A stretch of DNA of 64,000 nucleotides from Orientallactaga sibirica (taxonomy: Eukaryota > Chordata > Mammalia > Rodentia > Dipodidae): assembly GCA_036365145.1 (NCBI GenBank), contig JAEOAD010000034.1, positions 17,947,501-18,011,500 of the forward strand, given 5' to 3'. The notes under the pieces were generated by a model. The model was not told the DNA's origin, made no database searches, and worked only from the letters and a program-made list of their open reading frames with translations. The translations under genes and the position numbers were made by a program. Below, one piece after another: positions 38,228-48,249 of the stretch. Positions within the stretch are counted from its first letter, which is position 1; each line of letters opens with the position of its first letter.

Positions 38228-41200
38228 GCATGTATGTGTGTACATATGTCTCAGTGCAGGCACATATGTGGAGGTCAGAAGACAACCTCTCCCACTTTAT
38301 TTGAGATAGAGTATCTTTGTTGTCTGTAGCTGTGTACAGTAGGATAGTTGGCTTGTGAGCTTCTGGAAACTCTCCTGTTTCCAGCTCTGATCTTCTGGTA
38401 GGAAGACTGGGTTTACAGATCCTCTGTACTGCATATGGGTTTTTATTGGTTCTTGAGATTCAAACTCAGGTCTTCATACTTGGGCAGCAAGTGCTTTTCC
38501 CAATGAGTCATCAACCAAACCCAGATAACTGTTTTTATCACACTAGGCATACATGCTAAGTGCAGCAGCAAATCCACCCAAGGAAAATCCATTAAAGATC
38601 AATAATCAGAGCCCGATGAAGACCCTGTGGCTGACAGAGCATGTAATAGCCTTAGATCGAGTTTAGCCATTCGTTGCCAAGCATATCTAAGATTATATAT
38701 CCAGTTGTTAGAAATGCTATAGCTGATCGTTGTTAGGCATGATAGATGACTGGTGAATATCAACTTCAAAGACATACATAATTATCTATGAGGTCACGGA
38801 TGCCATTATTGTTTATAAAAAGTTCTGCATATATAACAACTAGGTATTTGAAAGTGGGCATCACCCCAGGTAAATGTTAATAACAGGTGACAGAAGTGAG
38901 TATTGTGGAAGAAAAGCAAAGCACACTAAAAGATTGCATCAAGCGAACTGACCTATATCAGGGACATCAAAGCAGGTTTCTTGGAGAATGCTTAAGTGAA
39001 ATCTGACTGTTGAGTATCATTTAATGTGAACAAAAGCTGAGTGACCAGAGGCTCTGAAAGCAGAAAGCAGGCAACAGTCGTTCACCATGGAGGAACCATG
39101 ACAATGTCTGCCTACAGATCATCAGGGGAAATGAGAGGGCCAGGGTGGGGTTGTATAGGAAGGAAGTTGCTGATAACACAGATTTACAAGACAAATAGAG
39201 GGTTTTGAGTCTTTTCTCAGGAGTAATGGAGACTATGCTGCATAGAATATTCTTAGAGATCTGCTAGACCCAGGGCTCACTGCAGCCAGCAAACAGTGAG
39301 CTCAGATAAACTGGGGTAAACACTGTAGGTGTGTGCCAGTTACGGTTTGCAAACAAATCCTATCCTAACCCAACTCAGTTACTTTTACAATTGACCCTCC
39401 CCAAATCTATGTCCATCAGGAAATTCATGGGTAATAAAGACATTTTATTCCAAGTTGGCTGAAAGCGGTGGGTATGGCAGAAAGTCTCTGGAGGAGGAAA
39501 CAAATTACCTTGGTTTTAAAGGAGCCTTTGCTTCCCTCACTTAATGCGTGATACTGGAATCTACTTTCTTTTTGAGTCTCAATCATCCCTTTTCTAAATG
39601 AGGCAGTTATAGATTCCTTAGACCATACTCTTCTTTGTATATTTGCCATATACCTCAGGTAAGACTGATAAAGGCTTACTCTGTTTTTATTTCATTGCAA
39701 ACCGCTCATCAATTTAGAGAACAATAGTGTTGAGATGAAGGAATCTTTGAACTTGGCAGCAAGAAATGAGAACTTGAATTTTTAATCTGCTGAAATAAGC
39801 AGTTATTATAGATAAGCCACTTAAAGCCTCCAGGCCTCAATATCTTCATCCATAACACCATAACATGCACAAATTGTATGTATGTATGTATGTATGTATG
39901 TATGTATGTATGTATCTTGAAGGGTACTGTTTGTATCATTGTCTGTCCAGCTGTAATTTAAACTGTCTTTGGGGCTACCCAGAGAAGAAACTTACCTCGT
40001 TCTAAGCACATGTTCAAGGCATCTAAGGAAAGTTCCTGGGGTATATTGCAGTTCAAAGTTGAATTATACAGGGCATTGTTTAATGAGAAACTACATCTTA
40101 TTTTTATAGAAGGTAGAGGTTAATCTGCCTACCTCATTTCAGCTCTTCACAAAATTCTCCCAAGGAAAACAAGTTTTAATGTCTAATAAATTATTCTAAT
40201 AATATTTTACACGTTTAATGTATGGTACATAATGTTTTAATATGTGACACTTTAATATTCATTTTACATTAAATGCTTCATTGTTTCCATTTAGCAGACA
40301 TGAAAATTGAGACTCATGAGAGGAACTGACATATGTCAGGTCACATTATTATAAATGTTGAGGGAAGACTGGGTTTAGGGCTCCAGGCTCTCTGCTATTT
40401 GCCCTGAAAATGTTGCATTCTGCATTTGTTCTGCTTTACCAACATCCAAGCAGATGATCGAGTATTGGACAGTTGCTCACATTTCTTCATAAATGTCTAC
40501 TCTAAAGAATATCTTCAGTCAAGCATGGTGGCTCATGCCTTTAATCCCAGCACTTGGGAGGCAGAGGTAGGAGGATCACCGGGCATTTGAGGCCATCCTG
40601 AGACTACATAGTGAATTCCAGGTCAGCCTGGACTAGAGTGGAACCCTACCTCCAAAAACAAAACAAACAAAAAAAAGAGTATCTTCATACCCAAATCTTA
40701 GTATTCATCAAGAATTTAGGCAATAAAAACATCTTTCTTTTCCACAGTTATTTTAGAAAAAAAAAAATCTTCCAGCATCAATTACAAGTTGTAATGAGGC
40801 CCTGATCATTACAGCCCCCTTAACAAGCAGTGGTACAAACTGTATATACTGCAACAATGGTAAGCTTCCCTGAGCAGAAAAGAACACCGTGGTGACAGTT
40901 CCCTGTTCACAGTGGCTGTTTCTGTTGGTCTTGGCATGTCTCTCCTGAGTTACTTTCTTCCTAACTCCCTACCCCCAGTACTCTACTTCCAATATTAGAC
41001 AACACTGAATCCCACTCAGTACTCTAAATCTTTACTGACCACCCACTATATAGATGGGTCCTCTTCTGAACAGCAACCTTTGTTGACTTTCCTTGTGTCT
41101 GGCTTGTCACGTACTCTCATAAATCATCAACCAAATTTCAACACAAAAAATTCAAAAAGGGCTGGAGAGATGGCTTAGCGGTTAAGGCGCCTGCCTGCTA

Positions 41201-41950
41201 AGCCTAAGAACCGAGTTCCAATCTCCAGGTCCCACGTTTAGCCAGATGCAGTGACGCAAGGGTGCAATGTCACACTTGACCACAAGGGGGCGCACACATC
41301 TTGATTTCTTTCACAGCAGCTGAGAGACTGCTGGCACACCCATCTCTATATGTCTTCCTCTCCCTCTCTGTCTGTTTCTCTCTGTGTCTCTCTCAAAAAA
41401 TAAATAAAATTTTAAAAAAGTTTTAAAAAATTTAAAAAGTCAGAATTAGTTGCAATTACTCACTTATCTAGTATGTGTCCAGAAACATGGCCAAACATAA
41501 CATATGAACTGTGTGTGTGTGTTATATGTGGTGTGCTATGTGTATGTATACGGCAGGCACATGTGTGTGCAGATGTACATGCCCCATACACAAGCATGTG
41601 GAGGCCAGGGGAGAATATCAGCTGCCTTTTTCAATTGCTCCTCTGTATTTTTTCCTTGAGACTAAATATCTCACTAAACCAGGAGCTAGAGCTTACTTTT
41701 TTTTTTCTTTCAATTTGGCTGACCAGTGAGTTTCAGTGATTCTCCTACCTTCACCCCACAACCAAGGACGCGGTTACAGGTGTGGATGGCCCTGTCCAGA
41801 CATTTTAAATGTGGGTCCTAGGGATTGATTACGGACTGTCTCAGGCCCACAAGCTTGGATAGCAAGCACTCTTACCTACTGATCCATTTCCCTGGCCTGT
41901 GTACTGTTTGAAGATGATGTTTATTCCTGTTGCATCACAGGAGCTATAAG

Positions 41951-42009
<59 letters not shown>

Positions 42010-43913
42010 GATATATAAATATGCTCTAACACTGTAGCAGAGTGTGCAACATATAGTAAATGGTCAATAAATATGTGCTAATGAAAAAGATTCAGCTAAG
42101 TCCCTATTTGGATATAAAAGGTAGCATCTCCTTAGAACCTGAATGGTTCGCAAATGAGGAAAAGCGAGACCTGGAGAACAAAGGCGATTTATCAAAGGTT
42201 TTCCAACATGTAAGATATCTGCTGAATGAATGAATGAATGAATAGGTGACTGATGACAAGATATCACCGACTAGGCTGTCTGGGCCATGATTGTAGTGAT
42301 GTAATAATAAACATCTCACCAAGTGCAGTCTGTAAAAACTCATCGATTACCTGGATAAATCCAGCACCTGTAGTTCTGGAAACCTGGAGAAGCTATTACT
42401 GCTTAAGATCTTCAGGGGGTTGAAGCTCAGGTCCAGGTTCTCAGTGGAGGAGGGCAGGCTGTCAGGGATATTGGAGAGATTCTGCTCCATGCAGTCATAG
42501 GTGATGTTAGGAAGCACCTGCCAATGACCACAAAGCAAGTGTAGTGTCTTAATGTATGTGTTCCCAACTCCCATTTCCAAAGCCAGAGACAGGTGGGTGA
42601 GGCACTCTGGTGCAAGCAAAGGAGCCATTCAGCCTTATTCCATGCATTCATTCATCTAGTCATTCATTCATTTACTCCTTTTAACTTATTTTATTTGTAT
42701 TTATGAGAGAGAGAGAAGGAGGGAGAGAATGGGTACGCCAGGGCCTCTAGCCACGCATGTGCCCCCATGTGCATCTCTCTTACATGGTTACTTGGGAATT
42801 GAACCTGGGTCCTTACACTTCACAGGCAAGCACCTTAACTGCTATAGCCATCTCTCCAGCCCCTCTTTTTTTTTGAAAAAGGGTGTAGTATAGCTCAGCC
42901 TAGTCTCAAACTTGGTATGTCAATAAGATTGAATTTGAACTCCTGATCCTCCTACCTCCAGCATCCAAGTGCAGGGATTAGAGAGATCTGCCAACACAGC
43001 AGGCCTCATTCATTCAGTTGTCCTTTCAGTTCATATTTATGGAATGTCTTAATCCTGATGCCAAAGAAAGAGAATTTTCTACACTTTCCATACTCTGCCT
43101 TCCTGAAATATTATTGAGAAGCAACAGAATCAGGTGGTAAAGGGCTCTGAAGTCTGAAAACCATGTTTATATCAGCTCTTCTGTATGCCTTGGAACAAGA
43201 TGTTTATTTATTTATGAACCTTCAGTGAACTCCATATGTAAAACAAAGTTAATAAAATATTCAGCATTGTTCTAATTATCTATAACTCATTGTATCACAG
43301 CCCTGAGGAGACTGCCAATCAAGAAGTCATGACCTGCCAGGCATGGTGGTGCACGCCTTTAGTCCCAGCACTCGGGAGGCACAGTTCGGAGGATTGCTGT
43401 ATGTTTGAGGCCACCCTGAGGCTGCATAGTGAATGTCAGGTCAGCCTCGGCCAAAGTGAGACCCTACCCTCTAAAAACCAAAAACCAAAAACAAAAACAA
43501 ACAAAACAAAAGTCTAGACCATACTTAGCCACAGCCCTATTTTTGAGAATTGTGTCCTTTTCTGGGGTCATTGAATTTCCCTAGAGTGATGCAGAAGTCA
43601 ATCTTGGGGTTCATAGATCCCAGTGGCAAAGCCTATGCTATAGCCCTTTACTTGACTTCAGAATTGATTTATTCCACTAAAATGCTTTATGTAAGCCAGT
43701 CATTTTCCATGTGCTATTGTTTAAAACCAATACAACCTGTTTAAAGTGTTAAATAAGATTAGAGCTGAGCAGGGCATGGTGGCACAAGCCTTTAATTGCA
43801 GCACTCTGGAGGCACAGGTAGGAGGATCACTGTGAGTTTGAGGCCACCCTGAGACTACATAATGAATTTCAGGTCAGACTGAGCCTGAGCTGGTGTGAGA
43901 CCCTACCTTGGAA

Positions 43914-43957
<44 letters not shown>

Positions 43958-45577
43958 GAGCTTTCTTAAAGCTTGCTATCATGAAAATCATCAGTGAATA
44001 TTAAGGTTAATTATCATTAGCTATTATTAATCTCTTACCATATATCAGCATAGTTCTCATACTTGTGGTGGTTTGATTCAGGTGTCCCCCATAAACTTAG
44101 GTGTGCTGAGTGCTGGGTCCCCAGCTGATGGCAATTTGGGAATTAAAGCCTCCTGGAGGAAGTGTATTGTTGGGGGCGGGTTTATAGTTGTTATAGACAG
44201 CTACCTCTTGCCAGTGTTTGGCATAATCCCCTGTTGCTGTTGTCCTGATATCAGGAGGTGATGTTCACCCTCTGCTCATGCCATCATATTGCCCTGCCAT
44301 CATGGAGCTTCAAATCAACCTCCTTTTCCCACAAGCTGCTCTTGGTTGGGTGTTTTCTGCCAGCAATGCAAACCTGACTGCAAATTTTCCTCAGAATAGA
44401 CATTCATAGAGATAAGCTAATATGTCAGAGAGTTCATACATGCAGATCCTCACTCCACTCACATGTCTGCTTACATGTTACTCATCATAGGAGCCTTGAA
44501 AACAATACTTCTGAAAGGATGGTGCCAAAAGAACCTTCTCTGAACCCTTTTATCTTCCTTCACAGTTTCTATCACCAGACAACTTCATGAGACCTACATG
44601 ATTGTTTCCTGAATGTTCATTTTTTCTGAGCTAGACTGTAAGCTTTGTTCCTTTGATAGCATAGCTTGTCACTTTGTGTCCAGGTGAGGAATGGTACATG
44701 GTGACCTGTCAAAGCTCAGTAGACATTTGTTGAAGCCATAAATTAAGAACATTGAATCACTGAAACAAAATAAAGGCATGGTATAGCTCAAATGCTAAGT
44801 ATTTTTTGCTATGTGCTGAGTGCAATGCAAAACAAAGGTGATGGGGTTCCAGGCTTCACTGAACTCAGGAGCAAAGTAAATAGTATCTAAAGAGCCCTAA
44901 ACTGGACCTGATTCTGAGAAAACAGATATTTAATCTGGGTCTAAAGAGGGATTTCTAGGACACAGCTTAAAAGTGGATCAAGTCTTGTTCACACAGAGTG
45001 GAAGAAGGAAATTTCATAAGGAGAGAATGATATGAGCAAGGAAGTTGTGAAAAAGTAATTCAGATAAGGTGCCCATTGTCAGGAATGGTGATATATAGGT
45101 CTCAGGGAAGCTGAACCCTGACAAGAAAGGCCTCAGACTTTGTCCACCAGAATTTCTTGCCTTCTTTAATCTATATTAATTGAGCAGCTGACATGCACTC
45201 AGCCCTGGCAGCATGGTGGTAAATATAGTAGTACTCTCACATTCTTATCCATCCTACTCCTACTTTCCTATCTATTCCACCCCAAGGGAAGGACAGATAA
45301 TGAACACACAAGTATATAATGATGTGATATAGAAGAAAGCAAAGCAGTGTAAAGGACATTAGAGGTAAATGGCAAGGTTGGGAACTGCAGAGATCAACAT
45401 GGGATAGTAAAGAAAGATCACTCCATGGGCTGAAGAGATGGCTTAGTGGTTAAGGCATTTGCCTGTGAAGCCTAAGAACCCGGGTTCAAAGCTCAATTCT
45501 CCAGGACTCACATAAGCCAGATGCACATGGTGGTGCATGCCTCTGGAGTTTGTTTGCAGTGGCTAGAGGCCCTGGCA

Positions 45578-45622
<45 letters not shown>

Positions 45623-46908
45623 ATAAGTAAATAAATTAATTAGCAACCTTTGCTGTGGTGGTAGCAGTTTGTTAGAGCCAAGCCATGGAAACAATTACAG
45701 CAACAAATAAACAAATAGTAGAGGTAGGTGCGTATGGGCTAAGGGAAGTGAGTGTAAATCCAGAGACTCGTCATCATTCAAATGTCAAGGCCAAGGGACG
45801 GAGACCCAGGCTTTGGACCTGTGACAATATGGCTCATGGGGAAAAGATGAAACTGAGAATAGTTGGGTTTTTAACCCAGGGTGAGCTTGATGAGATGGCA
45901 GGGAACCTGGAGAAGGGAGGAGACTGAGATAAGGTGGAGGTCATCTTTGTTACATGTTAAATACACTAACTCCTCCCATGTTTTTGACCCTGCTTTGCCC
46001 TCAATCCCTGTCTTGGCTGATTAAATTTATGTGTCTTTCTAAGGCAACATTGTGGCCTGTGCAGAGAAAACAAGCAAGATTAGTCATCAGTCAGGTTAGT
46101 TATCCAATGACTCAATGGTTGGAATTTCACCAGGAAACGGCCACTGCCTTAGCTATTTTACATTGTCCTTCCAGCTTGTCTTCTCTGTCTCTCTTTCTTT
46201 TTCTCTCTTATTTTAAATCACTTTTTTTCATCCTCTGGATTGAGTGTATGACAAAACATAGAAGTATGAAAACCACTTAGAACTCAGAAGGCAAAATTGA
46301 CAGCCACTTTCTTCCTGAGACTCAAAGCCATGGAATGACTGCTGGAGTCTTCAGTGTCACAGCAGAAAGCTAAGATGCTTGAGGCAGCTTTCTCACAATT
46401 CCTCAGTGCAGGTCAAATATTATAAATTTGAAAGCCAGTCTCAGAGAGGTTCAGTATCTTCTTTAAGGTCACACAGGCATGAAGTCATAGAACAGTAAGT
46501 TTAACGCAGCCTAAGAACTCTCAAGTTCCTATTTAATGCCATTCGGAAGACCTAAATGGGACTGGCCCCGTCTTGCTTGTTCTCCCTGTCCTGCACACGG
46601 AGCTATTTGTTTCCTCTGTTCTCAAGTATTTAGTGAGTTTCTTTTCTTTTCTTTTCTTTTCTTTTCTTTTCTTTTCTTTTCTTTTCTTTTCTTTTTTCTT
46701 TTCTTTTTTTGGTCAGGCAAGCTAACAGAACATACAACAGGAAGTTCTGAGCAGGTAGCAGGTTTTGAGAAGCAAGACAAAGCTCAGAGGAAGAGAAGCT
46801 GGTAACGCCACATACCTCCACACAAGGATCCCAGGGTTCCGTTCTCAGGCAGGTGAAGAATGCCATGGCTGGGATCAGAATCCCAGCCAGGCTTAAGGAA
46901 GGCATCAT
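35664..46908 (-). CDS. TLR4: Toll-like receptor 4 gene, three coding exons, complete
   Basis: Type I membrane receptor that recognises bacterial lipopolysaccharide with MD-2 and signals through its cytoplasmic TIR domain to MyD88/TIRAP and TRIF/TRAM. Joining 46908-46816, 42517-42351 and 37923-35664 gives 2520 nt, i.e. 839 residues plus stop, equal to human TLR4. Order: signal peptide (about 1-23), LRRNT cysteines C29/C40, an ectodomain of about 21 leucine-rich repeats, LRRCT cysteines C582/C584/C608/C627, one membrane helix (about 633-652), and a TIR domain from about 674. TIR box 1 (YDAFVIYSS), box 2 (RDFIPG, keeping P714, the residue mutated in LPS-hyporesponsive mice) and box 3 (FW, 807-808) are intact. 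Sequons at N35, N173, N205, N309, N525, N574 and N624 match sites known in human. No frameshift or premature stop. Introns are about 4.30 kb and 4.43 kb. Certain as TLR4; function is inferred from orthology. Confidence 0.98.
38160..38520 (-). mobile_element. B4-like fusion SINE with (GT)n end
   Basis: Reverse orientation: (GT)n, CACATATGTGGAGGTCAGAA, TTCAAACTCAGGTCTTCATA, and a head remnant CCAATGAGTCATCAACC. In TLR4 intron 2, just upstream of exon 3. Confidence 0.65.
38195..38229. repeat. (GT)n microsatellite
   Basis: About 14 GT units then GC-interrupted, at the end of a B4-like SINE in TLR4 intron 2. Confidence 0.93.
39876..39915. repeat. (TATG)n microsatellite
   Basis: Ten perfect TATG units in TLR4 intron 2. 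Confidence 0.96.
40255..40395 (+). repeat. MIR-type remnant
   Basis: CCATTTAGCAGACATGAAAA, TTGAGACTCATGAGAGGAAC and GGTCACATTATTATAA follow MIR core order. In TLR4 intron 2. Confidence 0.45.
40518..40676 (+). mobile_element. B1 SINE with target duplication
   Basis: AAGCATGGTGGCTCATGCC start, complete body and an A-rich tail. The flanks GAATATCTTCA (40507-40517) and GAGTATCTTCA (40677-40687) form a 10/11 duplication. Located in TLR4 intron 2. Confidence 0.92.
41159..41420 (+). mobile_element. DIP-like SINE, long subfamily with CTCF-like core
   Basis: Clear head GGGCTGGAGAGATGGCTTAG, B box, then the subfamily segment containing CCACAAGGGGGCGC at 41280-41293 and a T/A-rich tail. In TLR4 intron 2. 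Confidence 0.92.
41505..41902 (-). mobile_element. B4-like fusion SINE with GT-rich end
   Basis: Reverse orientation: GT-rich end, CATGTGGAGGCCAGGGGAGA, GCTGACCAGTGAGTTTCAGT, and the head TACTGATCCATTTCCCTGGCC. In TLR4 intron 2. Confidence 0.7.
41952..42006. repeat. (TG)27 microsatellite near TLR4 exon 2
   Basis: 55 bp of uninterrupted TG. On the TLR4 sense strand this is a (CA)n tract about 345 nt past the exon 2 donor. Confidence 0.97.
42351..42517 (-). CDS. TLR4: TLR4 coding exon 2
   Basis: 167 nt, the same size as human exon 2. The acceptor is a pyrimidine-rich stretch ending ttggcag before GTGCTTCCTAAC; the donor is CCAG|gtaatc. It encodes residues 32-86 plus two bases of codon 87, covering the second LRRNT cysteine (C40) and the first LRR. 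E42, D60 and S62, which are MD-2-interface positions in human TLR4, are retained. The exon ends in phase 2 and the split Arg codon is completed by the first base of exon 3. Confidence 0.96.
42675..42863 (-). mobile_element. DIP-like SINE
   Basis: Reverse-oriented: a GAGAGAGAGAGA stretch, GCCAGGGCCTCTAGCCACGC, and the head GCCATCTCTCCAGCCC. Located about 160 bp upstream of TLR4 exon 2 in intron 1. Confidence 0.92.
42866..43010 (-). mobile_element. B1 SINE
   Basis: Reverse-oriented B1 directly after a DIP-like SINE in TLR4 intron 1: a T-run, TAGCTCAGCCTAGTCTCAAAC, then CCTCCTACCTCCAGCATCCA. Confidence 0.75.
43130..43285 (-). repeat. MIR-type remnant
   Basis: GGCTCTGAAGTCTGAAAACC followed by AACCTTCAGTGAACTCCATA and ATGTAAAACAAAGTTAATAA is MIR-like in reverse. 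In TLR4 intron 1. Confidence 0.35.
43336..43505 (+). mobile_element. B1 SINE
   Basis: GCCAGGCATGGTGGTGCACG start, full body and an AAAAC-rich tail. Imperfect flanks AAGTCATGACC / AAGTCTAGACC look like a target duplication. In TLR4 intron 1. Confidence 0.9.
43770..43954 (+). mobile_element. B1 SINE with ~37-nt A tail
   Basis: GCAGGGCATGGTGGCACAAG start, full body, and a very long uninterrupted A run (about 43916-43954), which usually marks a recent insertion. Flanks TTAGAGCT / TCAGAGCT resemble a duplication. In TLR4 intron 1. Confidence 0.9.
44064..44382 (+). mobile_element. MaLR-type solo LTR (MT/ORR1-like)
   Basis: Starts TGTGGTGGTTTGATTCAGG, contains CCCCCATAAACTTAGG and GGGGGCGGG blocks typical of MT/ORR1 LTRs, and ends near TGCA. 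It lies in TLR4 intron 1, opposite to the gene's direction. Confidence 0.65.
45427..45640 (+). mobile_element. DIP-like SINE with (CT)n tract
   Basis: GGGCTGAAGAGATGGCTTAG head, CCAGATGCACATGGTGGTGC core, and a pure (CT)n run at 45580-45621 followed by AATAAGTAAATAAATTAA. In TLR4 intron 1. Confidence 0.93.
46390..46490 (+). repeat. MIR-type remnant
   Basis: GTCTCAGAGAGGTTCAGTAT followed by AAGGTCACACAGGCATGAAG resembles the MIR core. In TLR4 intron 1, near exon 1. Confidence 0.4.
46638..46710. repeat. (CTTTT)n microsatellite near TLR4 exon 1
   Basis: About 14 CTTTT units with minor interruptions at the right. On the TLR4 sense strand it is (AAAAG)n starting about 105 nt after the exon 1 donor. 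Confidence 0.96.
46816..46908 (-). CDS. TLR4: TLR4 coding exon 1 (signal peptide and LRRNT start)
   Basis: Encodes 31 residues, beginning with two consecutive methionines and ending DPCVE. The length equals the human exon 1 coding part. The hydrophobic core [15 protein letters not shown] is the secretory signal; C29 is the first LRRNT cysteine. The donor is GAG|gtatgt, read on the minus strand at 46816/46815, phase 0. The start was chosen by homology (tandem Met as in human). An in-frame GTG upstream at 47013 is not an ATG. A tiny upstream ORF overlaps this start (separate entry). Confidence 0.95.
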
Positions 46909-46916
46909 CCCGGCAT
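46905..46916 (-). promoter_or_regulatory. Minimal upstream ORF overlapping the TLR4 start
   Basis: Read on the minus strand, an ATG at 46916-46914 opens a frame of ATG-CCG-GGA-TGA whose stop overlaps the tandem ATGATG start of TLR4. The uATG has a purine (G) at -3, so it could be recognised. It lies a few bases before the main start and must be in the mRNA if TLR4 transcription starts upstream of it. Any effect on translation is inference. Confidence 0.5.
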
Positions 46917-47200
46917 TTCCTGTATCCAGCAGTGTCCGTGAGAAAACATGCCTGGCAGTAACTGCTTGGCAGGACAGAGGCACTGGTCTCCTTTTTCCCA
47001 AAGGTTGCCGCACAGCAATTAACTATATTCAAAGCAGTTCTGGGCTAAGGGTGAGAGGAAGTGAGAGTAACAACCTTAGCATTCTCAGGTTTTGTTTTGT
47101 TAGCGTTCATTGCCCCTGTCTCAGGAGGGAAGTTAGAAGACAGGGAGGAGAGGACTAGAAGGAGCCAACATCTGCAGACTCACTGCTGGGGAAAGAGCCA
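46909..47200 (-). promoter_or_regulatory. TLR4: Putative TLR4 5'UTR and proximal promoter
   Basis: This is the 300 bp immediately upstream of the TLR4 start codon. No TATA box is evident, as known for TLR4 promoters, which depend on PU.1 and IRF-family factors in myeloid cells. It contains ETS cores (GGAA), including one in the composite element annotated separately. The transcription start cannot be placed from sequence alone. Confidence 0.5.
47054..47067 (+). promoter_or_regulatory. PU.1/IRF composite-like element upstream of TLR4
   Basis: AGAGGAAGTGAGAG combines a PU.1-type ETS core (GAGGAAGT) with an adjacent GAGA half resembling an IRF half-site, the layout of an ETS-IRF composite element. 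It lies about 150 bp upstream of the start codon. Human TLR4 expression is known to need PU.1 and ICSBP/IRF8 at its proximal promoter. The match is by eye; occupancy is inferred. Confidence 0.45.
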
Positions 47201-47447
47201 GCAGAAGCTGAATTTAATCTCAGGAAGTCATCTGACCACTGGGCTTGGTGAATTTAGGAACACAATCAGACTGTTCAAATAACCAGCATAACTGCTTATG
47301 ATAACAGCCACAGTACAGCTTTGAGTAGTGGAAATTTACCACTTGAGATTGCTATGGCTGCCTTGATGACATAGGTTTAAAGTTCAAGAACATTGTCCTC
47401 ATAGTTCTGAAAGTGAAGAGCCCAAGTTCCAGAGGTCAACAGAGGGG
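47160..47447. other. TLR4 upstream flank, no repeat recognised
   Basis: Unique-looking sequence between the proximal promoter and the B4-like SINE. It could hold further promoter elements, but no specific site stands out. Confidence 0.4.
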
Positions 47448-47722
47448 ACTGGGTAGCTCAGTTGATAAAGTGCTTGTCTCACAAGGACTCCAATTTGGGT
47501 TCAATCCCCAGAACCCATGTAAACATGCCAGGCATGGTGGCACATGCTTGTAAGCTCAGCAGTGAGGAGGTAAAGACCAGAAGATGCTAAGCTCATGATC
47601 CATCAGTCTAACCTAACTGGAGATTTCTAGGCCAATGGGAAAGCCGGTCTCAAAACAAAAAAGAAGCAGATAGTAACCGAGAATGACACCTGTTTGTTCT
47701 ATGGCACCTGCAGGCATACCCA

Positions 47723-47778
<56 letters not shown>

Positions 47779-47790
47779 GCACACTCATCA
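47448..47790 (+). mobile_element. B4-like fusion SINE with (CA)n tail
   Basis: GACTGGGTAGCTCAGTTGATAAAG head, GCCAGGCATGGTGGCACATG middle, and a pure (CA)n tract (47723-47782). It lies about 0.54 kb upstream of the TLR4 start codon. Confidence 0.75.
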
Positions 47791-48249
47791 GCAGGTGTGT
47801 CTATAATCATGATCTTGCCTTAAAGGAACACTAGTGTGCTGTATTAAAGCTCACCCATAGGGCTTCATTTTACTTTAGTTATCTCTTTAAAATGCCCTAT
47901 CTCTGGTTATCTTCATGGTATGAAGTACTTTAGCACATAAATTTTGGAGAAGTGTAGACAATCCACATTTAACATTTCTTGTCAAGAAATTCACATGTAT
48001 GAAACTGAAAACATACAGGGAAACAGAAAAGCAGAGGGCAACTGATAGGATTCCGGATTCAAAATCACATATACTGATATTCGCACCAAGTTTGGATAAT
48101 TTATGGCCAGATCACAATTTTCAAGGTACTTATACACTGAGCTTTAATTTTTGATCTATAAATTGACATATCTAAAGATTTAGAAAGAATAAAGCTATGT
48201 GATGATAATCGAATTGCACAAGCTAAAGCCTTCATTTTCTGATCTTTGA

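Noticed and set aside
42518..42628. Open frame extending exon 2 upstream
   Set aside because: The acceptor at 42517/42518 and the 167-nt length shared with human place the exon boundary inside this frame; the rest is intron 1.
46630..46815. Read-through of exon 1 into a Lys/Glu-rich tail
   Set aside because: The tail comes from the (AAAAG)n microsatellite in intron 1 after a consensus gtatgt donor.
46909..47013. In-frame N-terminal extension of TLR4 upstream of the Met-Met start
   Set aside because: The upstream codon at 47013 is GTG, not ATG, and the 31-residue exon 1 matches the human length exactly.
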